64,000 nt of DNA from the NCBI GenBank assembly GCA_027491355.1, contig JAIXWI010000009.1, forward strand, positions 62,001 to 126,000, in the 5' to 3' direction. This DNA comes from Bacteroidota bacterium. GTDB taxonomy: Bacteria > Bacteroidota > Bacteroidia > UKL13-3. The position numbers and the translations under genes were made by a program. Position 1 is the stretch's first letter. Every line of letters starts with the position of its first letter. Below are positions 1 to 11,000 of this stretch, in pieces. Below the pieces are notes generated by a model. That model searched no databases. It had not been told where the DNA came from and saw only the letters and a program-made list of their open reading frames with translations.

Positions 1-324
1 ATTCAATTCACTTTCTTTTACTTTTAATGAAACTGGAAGTCGGGTGTTTTCGTTTAGGTCGATGGTAATTTTTTGTGTCTGGTAGCCTACATAACTAATT
101 TCAAGATCATATTTGCCTGGAGCCAAACTCAATGAGTAAAATCCATACGCATTTGTAGAAACTCCAAGTTTCAATGAAGGAACAGCTACCACAGCCCCAA
201 TTAAGTCTTCACCATTTTGGGCGTCTTTAACTTCACCACTGATGCTTATTTTTTTGTTCTGAGCGCTGAGGTTGATGGAAAAAATTATTAAAAAAAATAC
301 TTGTAAAAAGCGAAAAATATTCAT
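1..324 (-). CDS. TonB-dependent receptor-like protein, N-terminal part
   Basis: This gene runs off the left edge of the window, so only the first 108 codons are visible. They read in one open frame from an ATG at 324. Residues 1-20 form a signal peptide ending LSAQ. Residues about 25-100 look like a carboxypeptidase-regulatory-like (CarboxypepD_reg) domain, with the typical GEV..AQNGEDLIGA, YGFYSLSLAPGKYDLEISYVGY pattern. In Bacteroidota this domain usually precedes an outer-membrane TonB-dependent receptor, so that is the likely identity. A surface protein with only the regulatory-like domain is possible because the barrel is outside the window. Confidence 0.75.
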   Translation of the reverse strand, partial: MNIFRFLQVFFLIIFSINLSAQNKKISISGEVKDAQNGEDLIGAVVAVPSLKLGVSTNAYGFYSLSLAPGKYDLEISYVGYQTQKITIDLNENTRLPVSLKVKESELN

Positions 325-391
325 TCTGTGATTAAAGATAATTTATAGATTAAATGCCAAAATGGGGAAATTGTTTTGATTCTGTGTTGTT

Positions 392-2092
392 TTATTGTGG
401 CAGAGCCGATTTGCTGTTCTTGTATCCGTACAAAAAGTAGATGGCTAAACCAATGACCAGCCAAACACCAAAACCAATCCAATTACTGAGCCCAAGTTGG
501 GTCATTAAATAGAAATTTGCGATTAAACCCAAAACGGGAATCAGCGAAAAGTGGTATAGAACCCCCAACACATTGAACCCTAAAACCAATAACAGCGTGA
601 GCGCTGTTGGCACATCAAGTGCCCTACAATTTTCTAAGAAAACGCCGATGTCCCCACAAAACCAAACGGCCCCAATTAAAGCTAAGGAAGTAAGGATTGG
701 TAAATAAAGTGCACTGTTAAAATAAGGAACTTTAAAACCCTGATGTTCTTTGTTTGTGTGACTTTTCATTTGTATAACTCCTGCGCATACTGCTGCAAAA
801 GCAAACAGGGTTCCAATACTACTTAAATCGGTCACCTCTTTCAGGTTCATAAACAATGCAGGAATTGAAACAAAAGCCCCCGTAACCAAAGTTGAAAAGG
901 TGGGTGTTTTGAAGCGTGGGTGTATTTTAGAAAACTTTTGAGGCAACAACCCATCCCTACTCATGGTCATCCAAATTCTAGGTTGACCATTTTGGAACAC
1001 CAATAATACGCTTGCCATTGCAATAACGGCACTGATAGCAACAATTCCACTGATTTGTTTCAACCCAATTTTATCAAATACAAACGCCAAAGGATCACCA
1101 ACAGCCAACTCTTTGTAGCTTACGAGCCCAGTTAAAACCAAAGCGATTAAAATGTATAAAACAGTACAAACCAACAAGGAAACAATCATACTTATTGGAA
1201 GGTCTTTTCTTGGATTTTCACACTCTTCTGCGGTTGTTGCAAGTGCGTCGAAGCCAATGTATGCAAAAAACACAGAACTCACACCCATTAAAACCCCCTT
1301 TATACCGTTGGGTGCAAATGGGCTCCAGTTTTCGGGGTTTACATAAAACGCACCAACTACTATTACCAAAACAATTACAGATAATTTAATGAGCACCATT
1401 ATGTTTGACGCAATTTTGGTTTCTTTAACCCCCCTATAAATTAACCACGTTATTGCCAATACAATTAACAATGCGGGTAAGTCTGCAATGAATTTTAAAT
1501 TGCCAATAATGGGTGCATTAGACCAAGCTTTATAAGCTTGTTGTTGAAAGGTACTGAGTTGATCAAAGCCCAGAGAACCATTTTTTAGGAGATAATTTGC
1601 TTCTTTAAAACCTGTTTTGGCACTGAAATAATCCATGGTAAAGTGCTCGGGAATGTGTAATCCAAGGCCATCCATCAACCCGGTAAAGTAATCGCTCCAA
1701 CTAATTGCCACCACAATGTTGCCTATGGCATATTCTACAATTAGGGCCCAACCTATAATCCATGCCACCAACTCACCAAACGCCAGATAGGCGTATGTAT
1801 AGGCACTACCACTTATTGGAATAACCGAGGCAAATTCTGCGTAACACAATGCAGAAAAGCCACAAGCAAATGCGGTAAATATAAATAGTAAAATTACTGC
1901 CGGACCCCCATTAAAACTTGCATTTCCGATGGTTGAAAATATACCCGCACCAATGATAGCGGCTATACCCATTGCTACCAAGTCTTTTACCCCAAGTGTT
2001 TTTGTAAGTCCTTTTCCGGAGCTGTTTAACTGCCCCTGTTCATCAAGAATTTGTTGAATGTTTTTTTTGCGGAACAGCGAGGCAAACTTCAT
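392..2092 (-). CDS. APC-superfamily amino acid permease (CAT-like)
   Basis: A 566-residue polytopic inner-membrane protein of the amino acid-polyamine-organocation superfamily, most like the cationic amino acid transporter branch. The substrate-binding glycine motif GAGIF lies at residues 48-52 in the first helix. The loop sequence ECENPRKDLP, characteristic of the family, lies near residue 290. About 12 to 14 hydrophobic segments are evident. It is the last gene of a tightly spaced run with dsbD and gmhA; gmhA ends 10 bp upstream of this ATG. The substrate cannot be fixed from sequence, and CAT-like assignments in Bacteroidota are mostly by homology. Confidence 0.9.
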   Translation of the reverse strand: MKFASLFRKKNIQQILDEQGQLNSSGKGLTKTLGVKDLVAMGIAAIIGAGIFSTIGNASFNGGPAVILLFIFTAFACGFSALCYAEFASVIPISGSAYTYAYLAFGELVAWIIGWALIVEYAIGNIVVAISWSDYFTGLMDGLGLHIPEHFTMDYFSAKTGFKEANYLLKNGSLGFDQLSTFQQQAYKAWSNAPIIGNLKFIADLPALLIVLAITWLIYRGVKETKIASNIMVLIKLSVIVLVIVVGAFYVNPENWSPFAPNGIKGVLMGVSSVFFAYIGFDALATTAEECENPRKDLPISMIVSLLVCTVLYILIALVLTGLVSYKELAVGDPLAFVFDKIGLKQISGIVAISAVIAMASVLLVFQNGQPRIWMTMSRDGLLPQKFSKIHPRFKTPTFSTLVTGAFVSIPALFMNLKEVTDLSSIGTLFAFAAVCAGVIQMKSHTNKEHQGFKVPYFNSALYLPILTSLALIGAVWFCGDIGVFLENCRALDVPTALTLLLVLGFNVLGVLYHFSLIPVLGLIANFYLMTQLGLSNWIGFGVWLVIGLAIYFLYGYKNSKSALPQ

Positions 2093-2102
2093 AGGATATT
2101 AT

Positions 2103-2675
2103 TTAAAACAATGATTTTTCAATTCCATCTATCAAAGAGTGGATGACTTTGATATGAATTTCTTGAGCTCTGTCAGCGAAATCACTGTGAGGTGCGCGTA
2201 TTTCAACATCACAAAGATTTGCCATTTTACCCCCATCTTTACCTGTAAGCCCAACAACGGTAATGCCAAGTTTTTTAGCTACTGCTATTGCGTTGATGAT
2301 ATTTTTACTATTTCCAGATGTTGAAATGGCCAACAAAACATCTCCTCTTTTACCAACAGCTTCTAAGTAACGACTAAACACAAAATCGTAACCATAGTCG
2401 TTGCCAACGCATGCCATATGGCTTACATCACTCATTGAAATGGCTGCAATTGCGGGCCTATCATTTCTATATTTACCAGTTAACTCTTCTGCAAAATGCA
2501 TGGCATCACACATGCTTCCCCCATTACCACAAGATAAAATTTTGCCCCCACCTTTGATGGATTGAACCATGTAGTGTAAGGCCTGTTCAATTTTTTCAAA
2601 ATTAGATTCGTCAGCAAGAAATTTTTCAATTACCGAATGAGCTTCCTCAAAATGTTTTTTAATGTTGCTTTTCAT
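2103..2675 (-). CDS. gmhA: Phosphoheptose isomerase (sedoheptulose-7-phosphate isomerase)
   Basis: A 190-residue SIS-domain enzyme that converts sedoheptulose 7-phosphate to D-glycero-D-manno-heptose 7-phosphate, the first step of heptose synthesis for lipopolysaccharide. The length matches the family. The phosphate-binding SCGNGGS lies at 48-54, and [11 protein letters not shown] follows with H60 and E64. STSGNS is near 118 and Q171/H179 are in the C-terminal QEIHIKVIH helix; these correspond to the metal and catalytic residues of E. coli GmhA. The usual His after GNGGS is Met here. It sits 5 bp after dsbD and 10 bp before the permease, so the three are probably co-transcribed. No other heptose gene is nearby. 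Confidence 0.95.
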   Translation of the reverse strand: MKSNIKKHFEEAHSVIEKFLADESNFEKIEQALHYMVQSIKGGGKILSCGNGGSMCDAMHFAEELTGKYRNDRPAIAAISMSDVSHMACVGNDYGYDFVFSRYLEAVGKRGDVLLAISTSGNSKNIINAIAVAKKLGITVVGLTGKDGGKMANLCDVEIRAPHSDFADRAQEIHIKVIHSLIDGIEKSLF

Positions 2676-2680
2676 AGGAA

Positions 2681-4720
2681 TTATTGCTGGTAGTTTTGGA
2701 TACCATCTTTTAAAAATTGGATGAAACGTGGAATGTCTAAATCATACGCCCGAGGCTGAGTGAGTAGCTTTTCATTTGCATCTAAAATAACATAATAGGG
2801 CTGAGCATTTGCATTGAATTTTGTGATTTGTAGATCGAAGTTTTGCTTACCAATTGTCTTTTTTTCTTTGCCGTCATATTTGCTTACATACCACTCGTTT
2901 TCAGGCAACTCTGTTTTATCGTCAACGTACAGCGCAAGCACCACAAATTCATTTTTCAAGATTTTTAAAACCTCAGGGTCACTCCAAACATTTGCCTCCA
3001 TTTCTCTGCAATTGACACAACCATGTCCTGTAAAATCAATAAAAATGGGCTTGTTTACTTTTTTAGCATATGCCAAAGCCTCTTTGTAGTCAAAAAAACC
3101 ATCAATGTTATGAGGTAATTTAAAAATGTCTTGATATTTAGTACTCTTGTTGGTGTGACTCGTTTCTGCTTGTGTTGAAGCCCCAGGGTTTGCCTTAAAA
3201 TCAAGTGTTTCTATGGGTGGTAAATAACCAGATAAACCTTTGAGTGGGGCACCCCACATTCCAGGAATTAAATACACAACAAAACTGAATGTTGCAATTG
3301 CTAAAAACAACCTGGGTACGCCTATGGCTTGATTTTCCCCATCGTGATTCAAGCGAAGCTTTCCAATCAAGTACAAGCCCATTAAGGTAAATATTGCAAT
3401 CCAAATGGCAAGGTATACATCTCTGTCCAGAAGCCCCCAATGATAGGTTTGGTCTGGAATGGATAAAAATTTAAAAGCCAATGCAAGCTCTAAAAAACCG
3501 AGAACCACCTTTACTGAGTTTAACCAACCACCAGACTTAGGTAAACCTTGAATCCACGAAGGAAAAATTGCAAAAAGGGTAAAAGGAAGTGCTAACCCCG
3601 CACCAAAAGCAGCCATTCCCAATAAAGGTTTAGCAATGGCACCCCCAACCGCTTCAATGAGCAAACTACCCACAATAGGACCTGTACAACTGAAAGAAAC
3701 CAGTACCAGCGTAAATGCCATAAAAAACACCCCAGCAAAAGAGGCCATGCTGCTTTTAGAGTCTATCTGGTTTACAAAAGAATGTGGCAATGTTATTTCA
3801 AACAACCCCAAGAAGCTAGCAGCAAATACTATGAAAATAATAAAAAAAAGAATATTTGGAACCCAGCTTGTACTTAACCAGTTTCCAAAGTCTGGTCCTA
3901 GTCCTAACAAGGAAAATAACAGACCTAAAGAGGAGTATATGAGTACAATGCTGAAACCAAAACCCAAAGCACGCTTAATTGCCAATGCCCTGGTATCACT
4001 TTTTTTTGTAAAAAAGGTAACAGTCATTGGTAGCATTGGAAATACGCAAGGTGTCAGCACAGCAACAAACCCCCCCATTAAAGCAAACATTAAAAAGGCC
4101 AAAAGGCTAGATTCTGATTTTATGGGAGCGTCATCAGCTTTGGTTTCTACTGCGGGCACCTTGGTTAAGTCCTTTGATGGACTTGAGTCAACCAAATTTT
4201 CTGGTTCTTTTGTAAGGGGCGCTTCAGTGGCACCGACTTCATTTCCTGATGTTTTTACAGCAAGACTTAATTCATCCTCAAACAACACACACATTCCAGT
4301 TACTTGCGAACACTCTTGAAATTCCAGGCTTATTTTAACTGTTGGGTTTTCCTTAAGCACCTTTATTTTTTGGATAAAAACCGCCTCCTTTGTAAATGTT
4401 GAAACCTCACCACCAAAAACCTCATCGAACTTTTTGTGGTTACCCTTGGGAGTTGTTTTACCTATCAACTCAAACGCCTTGTTTTTCCTAAATTCTATTT
4501 GCGCAACCACAGGACCAACATCTTCACTGAAATCATTGGAATACATGTACCAATCTTTCTCAATTGTGCTTTTTAATTGCACTTCTGCCACCTCTCCAAC
4601 TTTAGGATGAGCTGGATTGATAGAAACAATCCAAGATGGTTTTTTCTTCAATTGAGCGTTGACATTGCCAATGATTAAAAGCAACAATAAAAGAAGGATA
4701 TATTTAAATATTCTTGTCAT
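2681..4720 (-). CDS. dsbD: Thiol:disulfide interchange protein DsbD
   Basis: The protein carries electrons from cytoplasmic thioredoxin across the inner membrane to periplasmic reductases. I start it at the ATG at 4720, where a signal peptide (MTRIFKY then a Leu-rich stretch ending NVNAQ) begins; the frame stays open upstream to 4768 but adds no sensible leader. All three redox modules are present, numbered from this start. An N-terminal alpha-like domain has C137 and C144. A membrane domain of eight or so helices has LTPCVFPM (C225) and FSCTGP (C345). A C-terminal thioredoxin-like domain has C568-V-N-C571. It is the first gene of an apparent operon with gmhA and the permease. Confidence 0.95.
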   Translation of the reverse strand: MTRIFKYILLLLLLLIIGNVNAQLKKKPSWIVSINPAHPKVGEVAEVQLKSTIEKDWYMYSNDFSEDVGPVVAQIEFRKNKAFELIGKTTPKGNHKKFDEVFGGEVSTFTKEAVFIQKIKVLKENPTVKISLEFQECSQVTGMCVLFEDELSLAVKTSGNEVGATEAPLTKEPENLVDSSPSKDLTKVPAVETKADDAPIKSESSLLAFLMFALMGGFVAVLTPCVFPMLPMTVTFFTKKSDTRALAIKRALGFGFSIVLIYSSLGLLFSLLGLGPDFGNWLSTSWVPNILFFIIFIVFAASFLGLFEITLPHSFVNQIDSKSSMASFAGVFFMAFTLVLVSFSCTGPIVGSLLIEAVGGAIAKPLLGMAAFGAGLALPFTLFAIFPSWIQGLPKSGGWLNSVKVVLGFLELALAFKFLSIPDQTYHWGLLDRDVYLAIWIAIFTLMGLYLIGKLRLNHDGENQAIGVPRLFLAIATFSFVVYLIPGMWGAPLKGLSGYLPPIETLDFKANPGASTQAETSHTNKSTKYQDIFKLPHNIDGFFDYKEALAYAKKVNKPIFIDFTGHGCVNCREMEANVWSDPEVLKILKNEFVVLALYVDDKTELPENEWYVSKYDGKEKKTIGKQNFDLQITKFNANAQPYYVILDANEKLLTQPRAYDLDIPRFIQFLKDGIQNYQQ

Positions 4721-4875
4721 GAATATGGGAGTTTTTTTACAAAAATAGCTTTTATAAGCAAAGTCCAATCAGTATCTATTGAACAATATAGTGTACAATG
4801 TTGGCAAAGCAAGGCAAAACCTTTTGAAGCAATGTTTCTGCCTATTGTGTGTAAGGTTAAATTTGTGGTAATCAA

Positions 4876-6474
4876 ATGAAAAATAGTATAATCATTTTCT
4901 GCACCCTATTGTTTGCAACACCCTTGTTTTCTCAAGATTCTACAAATCTTCCAGTTGTTAAACTCACTGTTGAACAATACATTCAAAAATATTCACCATT
5001 GGCGGTAGAGGAAATGCACAGAAATAAGATACCAGCTAGTATTACTCTTGCTCAGGGTATTCTGGAGAGTGGCAATGGAAACAGCCGTTTAGCCATTGAA
5101 GGAAATAATCACTTCGGCATTAAATGTAAATCAACATGGACAGGTGAAACAATTTATGAAGATGATGATGCACCCAACGAGTGCTTTAGAAAATACAAAC
5201 ATGCAGCTGAGAGCTACCAAGATCATTCAGCGTTTTTAATGAGAAATAGCAGGTATGCCTTTCTTTTTGATTTAGATCCAACCAATTATGTAGAATGGGC
5301 TAGGGGATTAAAAAGGGCTGGTTACGCAACAAACCCTCAATATGCTGAATTGTTGGTTACCTTTATTGAAAGACATCATTTACAACGATTTGATAAGGTA
5401 CAGAATTCCATCATCGAAAATGAAACGTTGGCTGCTTTTAAAAAAGAGGAACAAAACGCATTTGGAAAGCAGGTAATGGTGAATGGTGTGCCTGGGGTGG
5501 TTGTTAAAGCGGGTCAAAGTTATGCAGAAATTGCAATTGATTTTGACTTGAAAGTATTTCAGGTGTATAGGTATAACGACCTTAAAAAAGATGCTGTTTG
5601 TAAGCCGGGTGACACCGTTTATATCAAACAGAAGAAAAATAAATCAGAAGTTTTGGTACACATTGTTGCTGAAGGACAAAGCATGCACTGGATAGCGCAA
5701 CACTATGCATTGAGACTGGACAAGTTGATGGAGCGCAACCTTTTGCAAGAAGGACAAGAACCAGCCAAAGGTGAATTCATCCAACTCAACGAAACCAGAA
5801 CAAGTCCACCAAAACTGTATCAATCGGTGGTAACAACTGTTGTTTTAGCAGATACAACGTTGTCTAAAACTAGCTATAATGAACAGGTTACAGACAACCC
5901 CACTCAAAATATTGAAACAACGAAGCCAGTTGAAATCAATGAAACAACCAACCTGGACTCATTACATGAGTTTAAGGAAAACCTCAGCTTTTTTCATACA
6001 GTTCAAAAGGGCGAAACTTTATTTGGAATTGGTAAAAAGTATGGCATTCGTGTTGATGCCATTCAGTTTATCAATGCGCTACAATCAGATAGCATAGAAG
6101 TGGGTCAAAAGCTAATTATTAACCCAGCCATTAAAACAGCAGATACGAAAGAGCCCCAAAGAATCCCAGGTATTCATACGGTTAGAGCAGGAGAAACACT
6201 TTATTCAATAGCCAATACCTATGGCATTTTACTTGAAGACTTGATGGCAACCAATAACCTCAATAACACTCAAATTCAAATTGGACAAGTGTTGGTTGTA
6301 GTTCCCAATATAGAAAATGAAGCAATTAAAGAGGCTTTTTATCATGAAGTTCAACAAGGCGAAACCCTTTACTCCATAGCCAGGAAATATGGTAAAACCC
6401 CAAATGAGTTAATGGTATTAAACCCAAACCTATCAGACACAATCAACGAGGGTCAAAAAATTAAAATTAGATAG
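4876..6474 (+). CDS. Secreted N-acetylglucosaminidase with LysM repeats
   Basis: A 532-residue exported peptidoglycan hydrolase. Residues 1-19 are a signal peptide. Residues about 30-170 form a glucosaminidase (FlgJ/Auto-like) domain with the catalytic glutamate at E64 in QGILESGNGNS and the conserved NNHFGIKC. Three clear LysM repeats lie at 372-416, 432-476 and 488-532, each with the GETL..IA..YG signature. A weaker LysM-like segment lies near 260-305. The arrangement of catalytic domain then wall-binding repeats is common in Bacteroidota autolysins and morphogenesis hydrolases. It is divergently transcribed from dsbD across a 155-bp gap. Confidence 0.92.
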   Translation: MKNSIIIFCTLLFATPLFSQDSTNLPVVKLTVEQYIQKYSPLAVEEMHRNKIPASITLAQGILESGNGNSRLAIEGNNHFGIKCKSTWTGETIYEDDDAPNECFRKYKHAAESYQDHSAFLMRNSRYAFLFDLDPTNYVEWARGLKRAGYATNPQYAELLVTFIERHHLQRFDKVQNSIIENETLAAFKKEEQNAFGKQVMVNGVPGVVVKAGQSYAEIAIDFDLKVFQVYRYNDLKKDAVCKPGDTVYIKQKKNKSEVLVHIVAEGQSMHWIAQHYALRLDKLMERNLLQEGQEPAKGEFIQLNETRTSPPKLYQSVVTTVVLADTTLSKTSYNEQVTDNPTQNIETTKPVEINETTNLDSLHEFKENLSFFHTVQKGETLFGIGKKYGIRVDAIQFINALQSDSIEVGQKLIINPAIKTADTKEPQRIPGIHTVRAGETLYSIANTYGILLEDLMATNNLNNTQIQIGQVLVVVPNIENEAIKEAFYHEVQQGETLYSIARKYGKTPNELMVLNPNLSDTINEGQKIKIR

Positions 6475-6557
6475 TTGCAATAGCCTAATTCATCAAATAA
6501 TTTTATTAAACTTGTAAATAAGTATTTTAGGTTTACTGAATTACAAATAACAAACGC

Positions 6558-7241
6558 ATGAAAAAAATATTGATTTTAAGTGTTTTATTTTTAAGTGGTC
6601 TTTTTGCAAGTGCTCAAATACAATTTGGATTTGCTGTTCAAGGCTATGATAATTTTTCGAATACAGATACTGCTGCTGCTTTTGAGTTGGTAGTGTTTAC
6701 ACCTAATAACGATACCTTAGATACCCAGGTTGGCGCCACCTTATCAAGCATTGATGGGTCTGCGTCTAACGGTGTTCATTATAACTTTGCTCCTCAAGCC
6801 TATAAATTTCCAATTGGTACCACTATTTATAATGGTAGCAACAGAAAGAAATTTAAAATAAATCCAGTTGCTGATTCAAAATTTTGGGGTAAAAAAGATT
6901 TCATCATCACCCTCACTAATTTAATTGGTGTTGATACCACCGCTTTGATGTATAAACAAAATACACTTAGAATCATCATTGATTACGATGGAACAGGCAT
7001 TGGCTTGCCAAAACTAAGTGTGCATGACTATAAGCTTTATCCCGTTCCAGCTTCAACGCATTTAACTGTTGATGGAGTTCGTTGCAATACTTATAAAATT
7101 GCTGATTTGAGCGGCAGAATTGTAGCTGAAGGAATAGCCTTAAACAACAGCATAGATGTTTCTGGTTTGTCAAATGGCATTTATGTGTTGACCGCCATTT
7201 CAGACAAAGGAATGATTCTAGAAAAATTTATTAAAGAGTAG
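6558..7241 (+). CDS. Type IX-secreted protein with Calx-beta-like domain
   Basis: A 227-residue secreted protein. The signal peptide MKKILILSVLFLSGLFASAQ is clear. Residues about 22-145 resemble a Calx-beta domain, with alternating strands, SNGVHYNF and a late KKDFIITLTN. Residues about 155-227 are a type IX secretion C-terminal sorting domain, with YKLYPVPAS at its start, a central DLSGRIV and the closing LSNGIYVLTA...KFIKE. The sorting domain implies export through the outer membrane and probably anchoring to the cell surface. Biological role unknown. It ends 9 bp before the convergent rlmB stop. Confidence 0.85.
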   Translation: MKKILILSVLFLSGLFASAQIQFGFAVQGYDNFSNTDTAAAFELVVFTPNNDTLDTQVGATLSSIDGSASNGVHYNFAPQAYKFPIGTTIYNGSNRKKFKINPVADSKFWGKKDFIITLTNLIGVDTTALMYKQNTLRIIIDYDGTGIGLPKLSVHDYKLYPVPASTHLTVDGVRCNTYKIADLSGRIVAEGIALNNSIDVSGLSNGIYVLTAISDKGMILEKFIKE

Positions 7242-7250
7242 TAAGAAAAC

Positions 7251-8009
7251 CTATTCTTCTAATGTGCGTGAAGGTCTTCTTTGTTCAAGGGCCTCATACA
7301 TTGCAATGCCTGCAGCAACAGATACATTCAGAGAGCTAACTCCAAAATCCATTGGTATTTTTGCCAAGTAGGTGCACCGCTTAAGTAGTTCAGGAGAAAT
7401 TCCCGATTCCTCATTTCCCATCACTATTGCAATTGGCCCACTCATGTCTGTCTGACTCAAACGGTCTTTGGCCTTTTCTGTGCAAGCAATGGTGCTAAAA
7501 CCAGATTGATTCAAATATTCCATTGTGGTTTTGAGGTGCGCCTCTCTACAAACCGGTATTTTTAGTAAGGCTCCCGCTGAGGTTTTAATAGCATCCTCAT
7601 TGACGGGTGCTGCATCAGTTTTAGGGATAACAATTGCATCAACGCCTGCACAATAAGCTGTTCGGGCAATAGCACCAAGGTTTCTTACATCAGTAACCCT
7701 GTCTAATACCAACAAGAAAGGATCCTTACCCGCTTCAAATAATTGGGGGATCAACTGGTCGAGTTGGTGGTAGCTGATAGGAGATATGAATCCACAAATG
7801 CCTTGGTGGTTTTTTTCTCGAATAAAATCAAAACGCTCTCTTGGAACGAATTGAACGGGTATTCCCGCTTCTCTGCATGTTCTAATGGCATCGTCAAGCA
7901 GCTGACCAAATGAACCACGTATGGCCATTACTTTGGTGATATCAACGCCCGCACGGATTGATTCTATCAATGCGTGCGGGCCGTAAATGAGTTGATCTGG
8001 TTTGCCCAT
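7251..8009 (-). CDS. rlmB: 23S rRNA (guanosine-2'-O)-methyltransferase, TrmH/SpoU family
   Basis: A SPOUT-class RNA 2'-O-methyltransferase of about 252 residues, most like RlmB, which methylates G2251 in the peptidyl-transferase P loop of 23S rRNA. The N-terminal L30e-like substrate domain begins at YGPHALIES. The knotted C-terminal half shows VTDVRNLGAIARTA (motif 1), IVMGNEESGI (motif 2) and SLNVSVAAGIAMYEAL (motif 3). The ATG at 8009 puts YGPHA close to the start, as in relatives. An in-frame TTG at 8048 would overlap the end of the upstream DUF2723 gene. With the ATG, the two genes are 13 bp apart and probably co-transcribed. Confidence 0.92.
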   Translation of the reverse strand: MGKPDQLIYGPHALIESIRAGVDITKVMAIRGSFGQLLDDAIRTCREAGIPVQFVPRERFDFIREKNHQGICGFISPISYHQLDQLIPQLFEAGKDPFLLVLDRVTDVRNLGAIARTAYCAGVDAIVIPKTDAAPVNEDAIKTSAGALLKIPVCREAHLKTTMEYLNQSGFSTIACTEKAKDRLSQTDMSGPIAIVMGNEESGISPELLKRCTYLAKIPMDFGVSSLNVSVAAGIAMYEALEQRRPSRTLEE

Positions 8010-8022
8010 ATTAGATGGGCGT

Positions 8023-11000
8023 TTATTGACCGGCCTGAAGTTTTCCAAGTCGTGTTTTTAATTCTTCTTTCAAAGCTTTTTGTTGATTGAATTCAGCCAT
8101 TTGCACCAAATAATTCATGATTTGCATGTGATCCTCAAGCTCTGGTTTTACTTGACCCCTCTTATCTTTGAAAGCAAGGAAATATTTAGCCCTTTCCTCA
8201 AAGAAATTAAACAGGTCTTTGCTCAATGCTACAGCTTTATCTTTAGCACCAGCAGCGTAGTAAGCCTCAATTAATCTCACCACAAAAACATCGTATTGAA
8301 CTTGGTCTTTAGGTAGAACTTTTAAGCAGTAATCAATTACTTTAACAGCAGAGTCTTTCTTTCCTTCCATGGTCAATGCTTCCGACAACCTGAAGAAAAT
8401 ATTTCTGAAGTTTTTGGTTTGTCTTAAAATGGTTTCGTCTAAATAAACACCCTCTGCTTCCATGTTGCCCCATTTGAATTTGTTCATCAAATGGTCATAT
8501 AAAATATTGGTATTGATGCGACCCGTGTTTCCGTCTTGGGTAAACGTGTTGAGAACTGGTACCAATCTGTATGTTAATCCTTCTAATTGGAAGTAAGGTT
8601 GTAGGTTCAAATACACATCACTACCCGTTGTGATGGCCCAATAGATGGGTCTTGTGTTGATATTGCTTGCAATGATATCTAGCAGAATAAGGTCTGCTTT
8701 CATGAGTGTTTGGTTGCCAATTTCCCATTTGATGCTGTCTACCATTAAAGGCGCATCTTCAGGTCTAACCACACCATTTTTTAGGCATGCTTCTTTATCA
8801 ACTTTTAAGAAAAATTTCTTGGTAGGATAGTATCTCAAAGATTCGCCTCCTTGTGTTTGAACGGCTCCCATTGGATCGTTGTCATCACTCATGAAGTTAA
8901 TGATGTTGGCAAGGTTGTAATAGTCTGTATTATTGATACCATATCGCTGAGCCAACTCTGGATTTTCGTAATGAACCACATAGTCTCTGGTACCTTGTTT
9001 GTATTTGTCTGGCGTCATGCTAAAATTAACAGGAAGGCTTCCATAGGCAGGTCTTTTTAAACCATCTGCATACCAATCCGTATTCAACAAACTTAAATTG
9101 ATAACCCTGACATCGGAACGTATACCCTCAACGTTTTGAGCGTACCAGAGCGGGTAGGTATCGTTGTCGCCATTGGTAAACAAGATGGCGTCTTTGTCAC
9201 AGGAGTTTAAATAATCCTCTGCAAAATGAAGCGCCGTGTACCTGTTTGAACGGTTGTGGTCATCCCAGTTTTGAGAACCCATCAATACAGGAACAGCAGC
9301 TACTGCTAAAATACCTGCACCTGCGGCAGCAACATTTTTATTCATGCGTTTGCCAAACCATTCCACCAAAGCTAATACCCCCAAACCAATCCAAATCATA
9401 AAGGTTTGGTAAGAACCCACATAGGCATAATCCCTTTCTCTTGGCTGGTGAGCTGGGAAGTTAAGGTAAAGGATAATGAAGAAGCCAGTAAACAAAAACA
9501 AAGTACTGACCACAATTGCATCTTCTTTTGCCTTTTTGAAATGATAAAATAAACCAATCAATCCAAGGATTAAAGGCAGGAAGAAATACGTGTTGTGCGC
9601 CTTATTGTTTTTGATGCTATCAGGTGCTTGTGAGATGGGCCCCAACATACTTTCATCAATAAATTTGATACCAGACAACCAGTTACCCCTTAATACATCA
9701 CCATATCCTTGTTCGTCGTTTTGTCTGCCTATAAAATTCCAGAAGAAATACCTCCAATACATAAAGCCCAATTGGTAGCTAAATAAGAAGTGCACATTTT
9801 TACTAAATGTAGCTTTTTTCTCGCCTGGCATTTTTTCCCATTCGCGGTAAGCCGCAACATAATCTGCTCTGTCTGCCCACATTCTTGGAAAAATGGTACA
9901 ATCTTTAGGGTCGTAAACGCGCTCAAGTTTTTCGCCGGTTGCAACATACTTACCATCCGAACCTTTTGCATATTGCATGGGTCCCTTTTTGATATCTATA
10001 ACCTTAGCATAGAAGTATTGTCCATAAACAAGTGGATTTTCTCCGTATTGTTCACGGTTTAAATAACTCAATAAAGAGAAAGGTTGTTCAGGGTCATTCA
10101 TATCAATTGGAGGGTTGTCCAACGAGCGTATGATGATCATGCTGTATGAGGAATAACCAATTACTACAAATGAAAAGCACAATACCAAGGTGTTTACCAA
10201 TTGCATTGCTGTTTCTCTTTTAAATACAAAAAAGTAAATACTGTAAGTTAAAATTGCCCAGAAAACAATGCCTGTTATGCTTGCATTGATAATTAAGGTA
10301 GATAAGGCCAGAGCTAAATAAGAACCGATGGCAATGTATAAGCTCAATGATTTTCTAGTGTGTGTATATGATAGGGCAGCAGCGCAAAGGGTTACTATGA
10401 GCGCAACCATTAACAGAGCACCACTGTTATAACTCAAACCAAAAGAATTCACCAATAAAAAATCTAGTTTGGTTGCTATTCCTGGTAGTCCTGGTATGAT
10501 ACCAAACTGAACAATTCCAATAGCAAGAATAGCAACGGCTGTTGCCTTTAAAAAACCAGCAGTTTGAAACTTGTTTTGTTTAAAGTAAACCACATAAACA
10601 ATTGCAGGAATAACCAATAAGTTTAACAAATGGACACCGATGGCCAAACCAATTAAATAGGCAATCAAAACCAACCAACGGTTTGCACCAGGTTCATTGG
10701 AAATGTTTTCCCACTTTAAAATACACCAGAAAGTAAGTGTTGTGAAAAAACTAGAAGAGGCGTAAACTTCTGCCTCAACCGCCGAGAACCAAAAAGTATC
10801 AGAAAAATTTAAGGTTAGTGCACCAACAATTCCTGAGAAAAGGATGGCAATGGATTGCCATGTTTCTTGACTATTATTTTTAACCAATATCTTTTTCGCC
10901 AAATGGGTAATGGTCCAAAACATAAACATGACCGTGAGCGCACTTGTTACTGCAGATACCATGTTTACCCAAAATGCAACTTTTGACACATCTGCTCCAG

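Noticed and set aside
3636-4319. 227-codon open frame on the plus strand opposite dsbD
   Set aside because: It lies wholly antisense to a well-conserved dsbD, has no recognisable motif, and its open frame follows from the codon use of the real gene.
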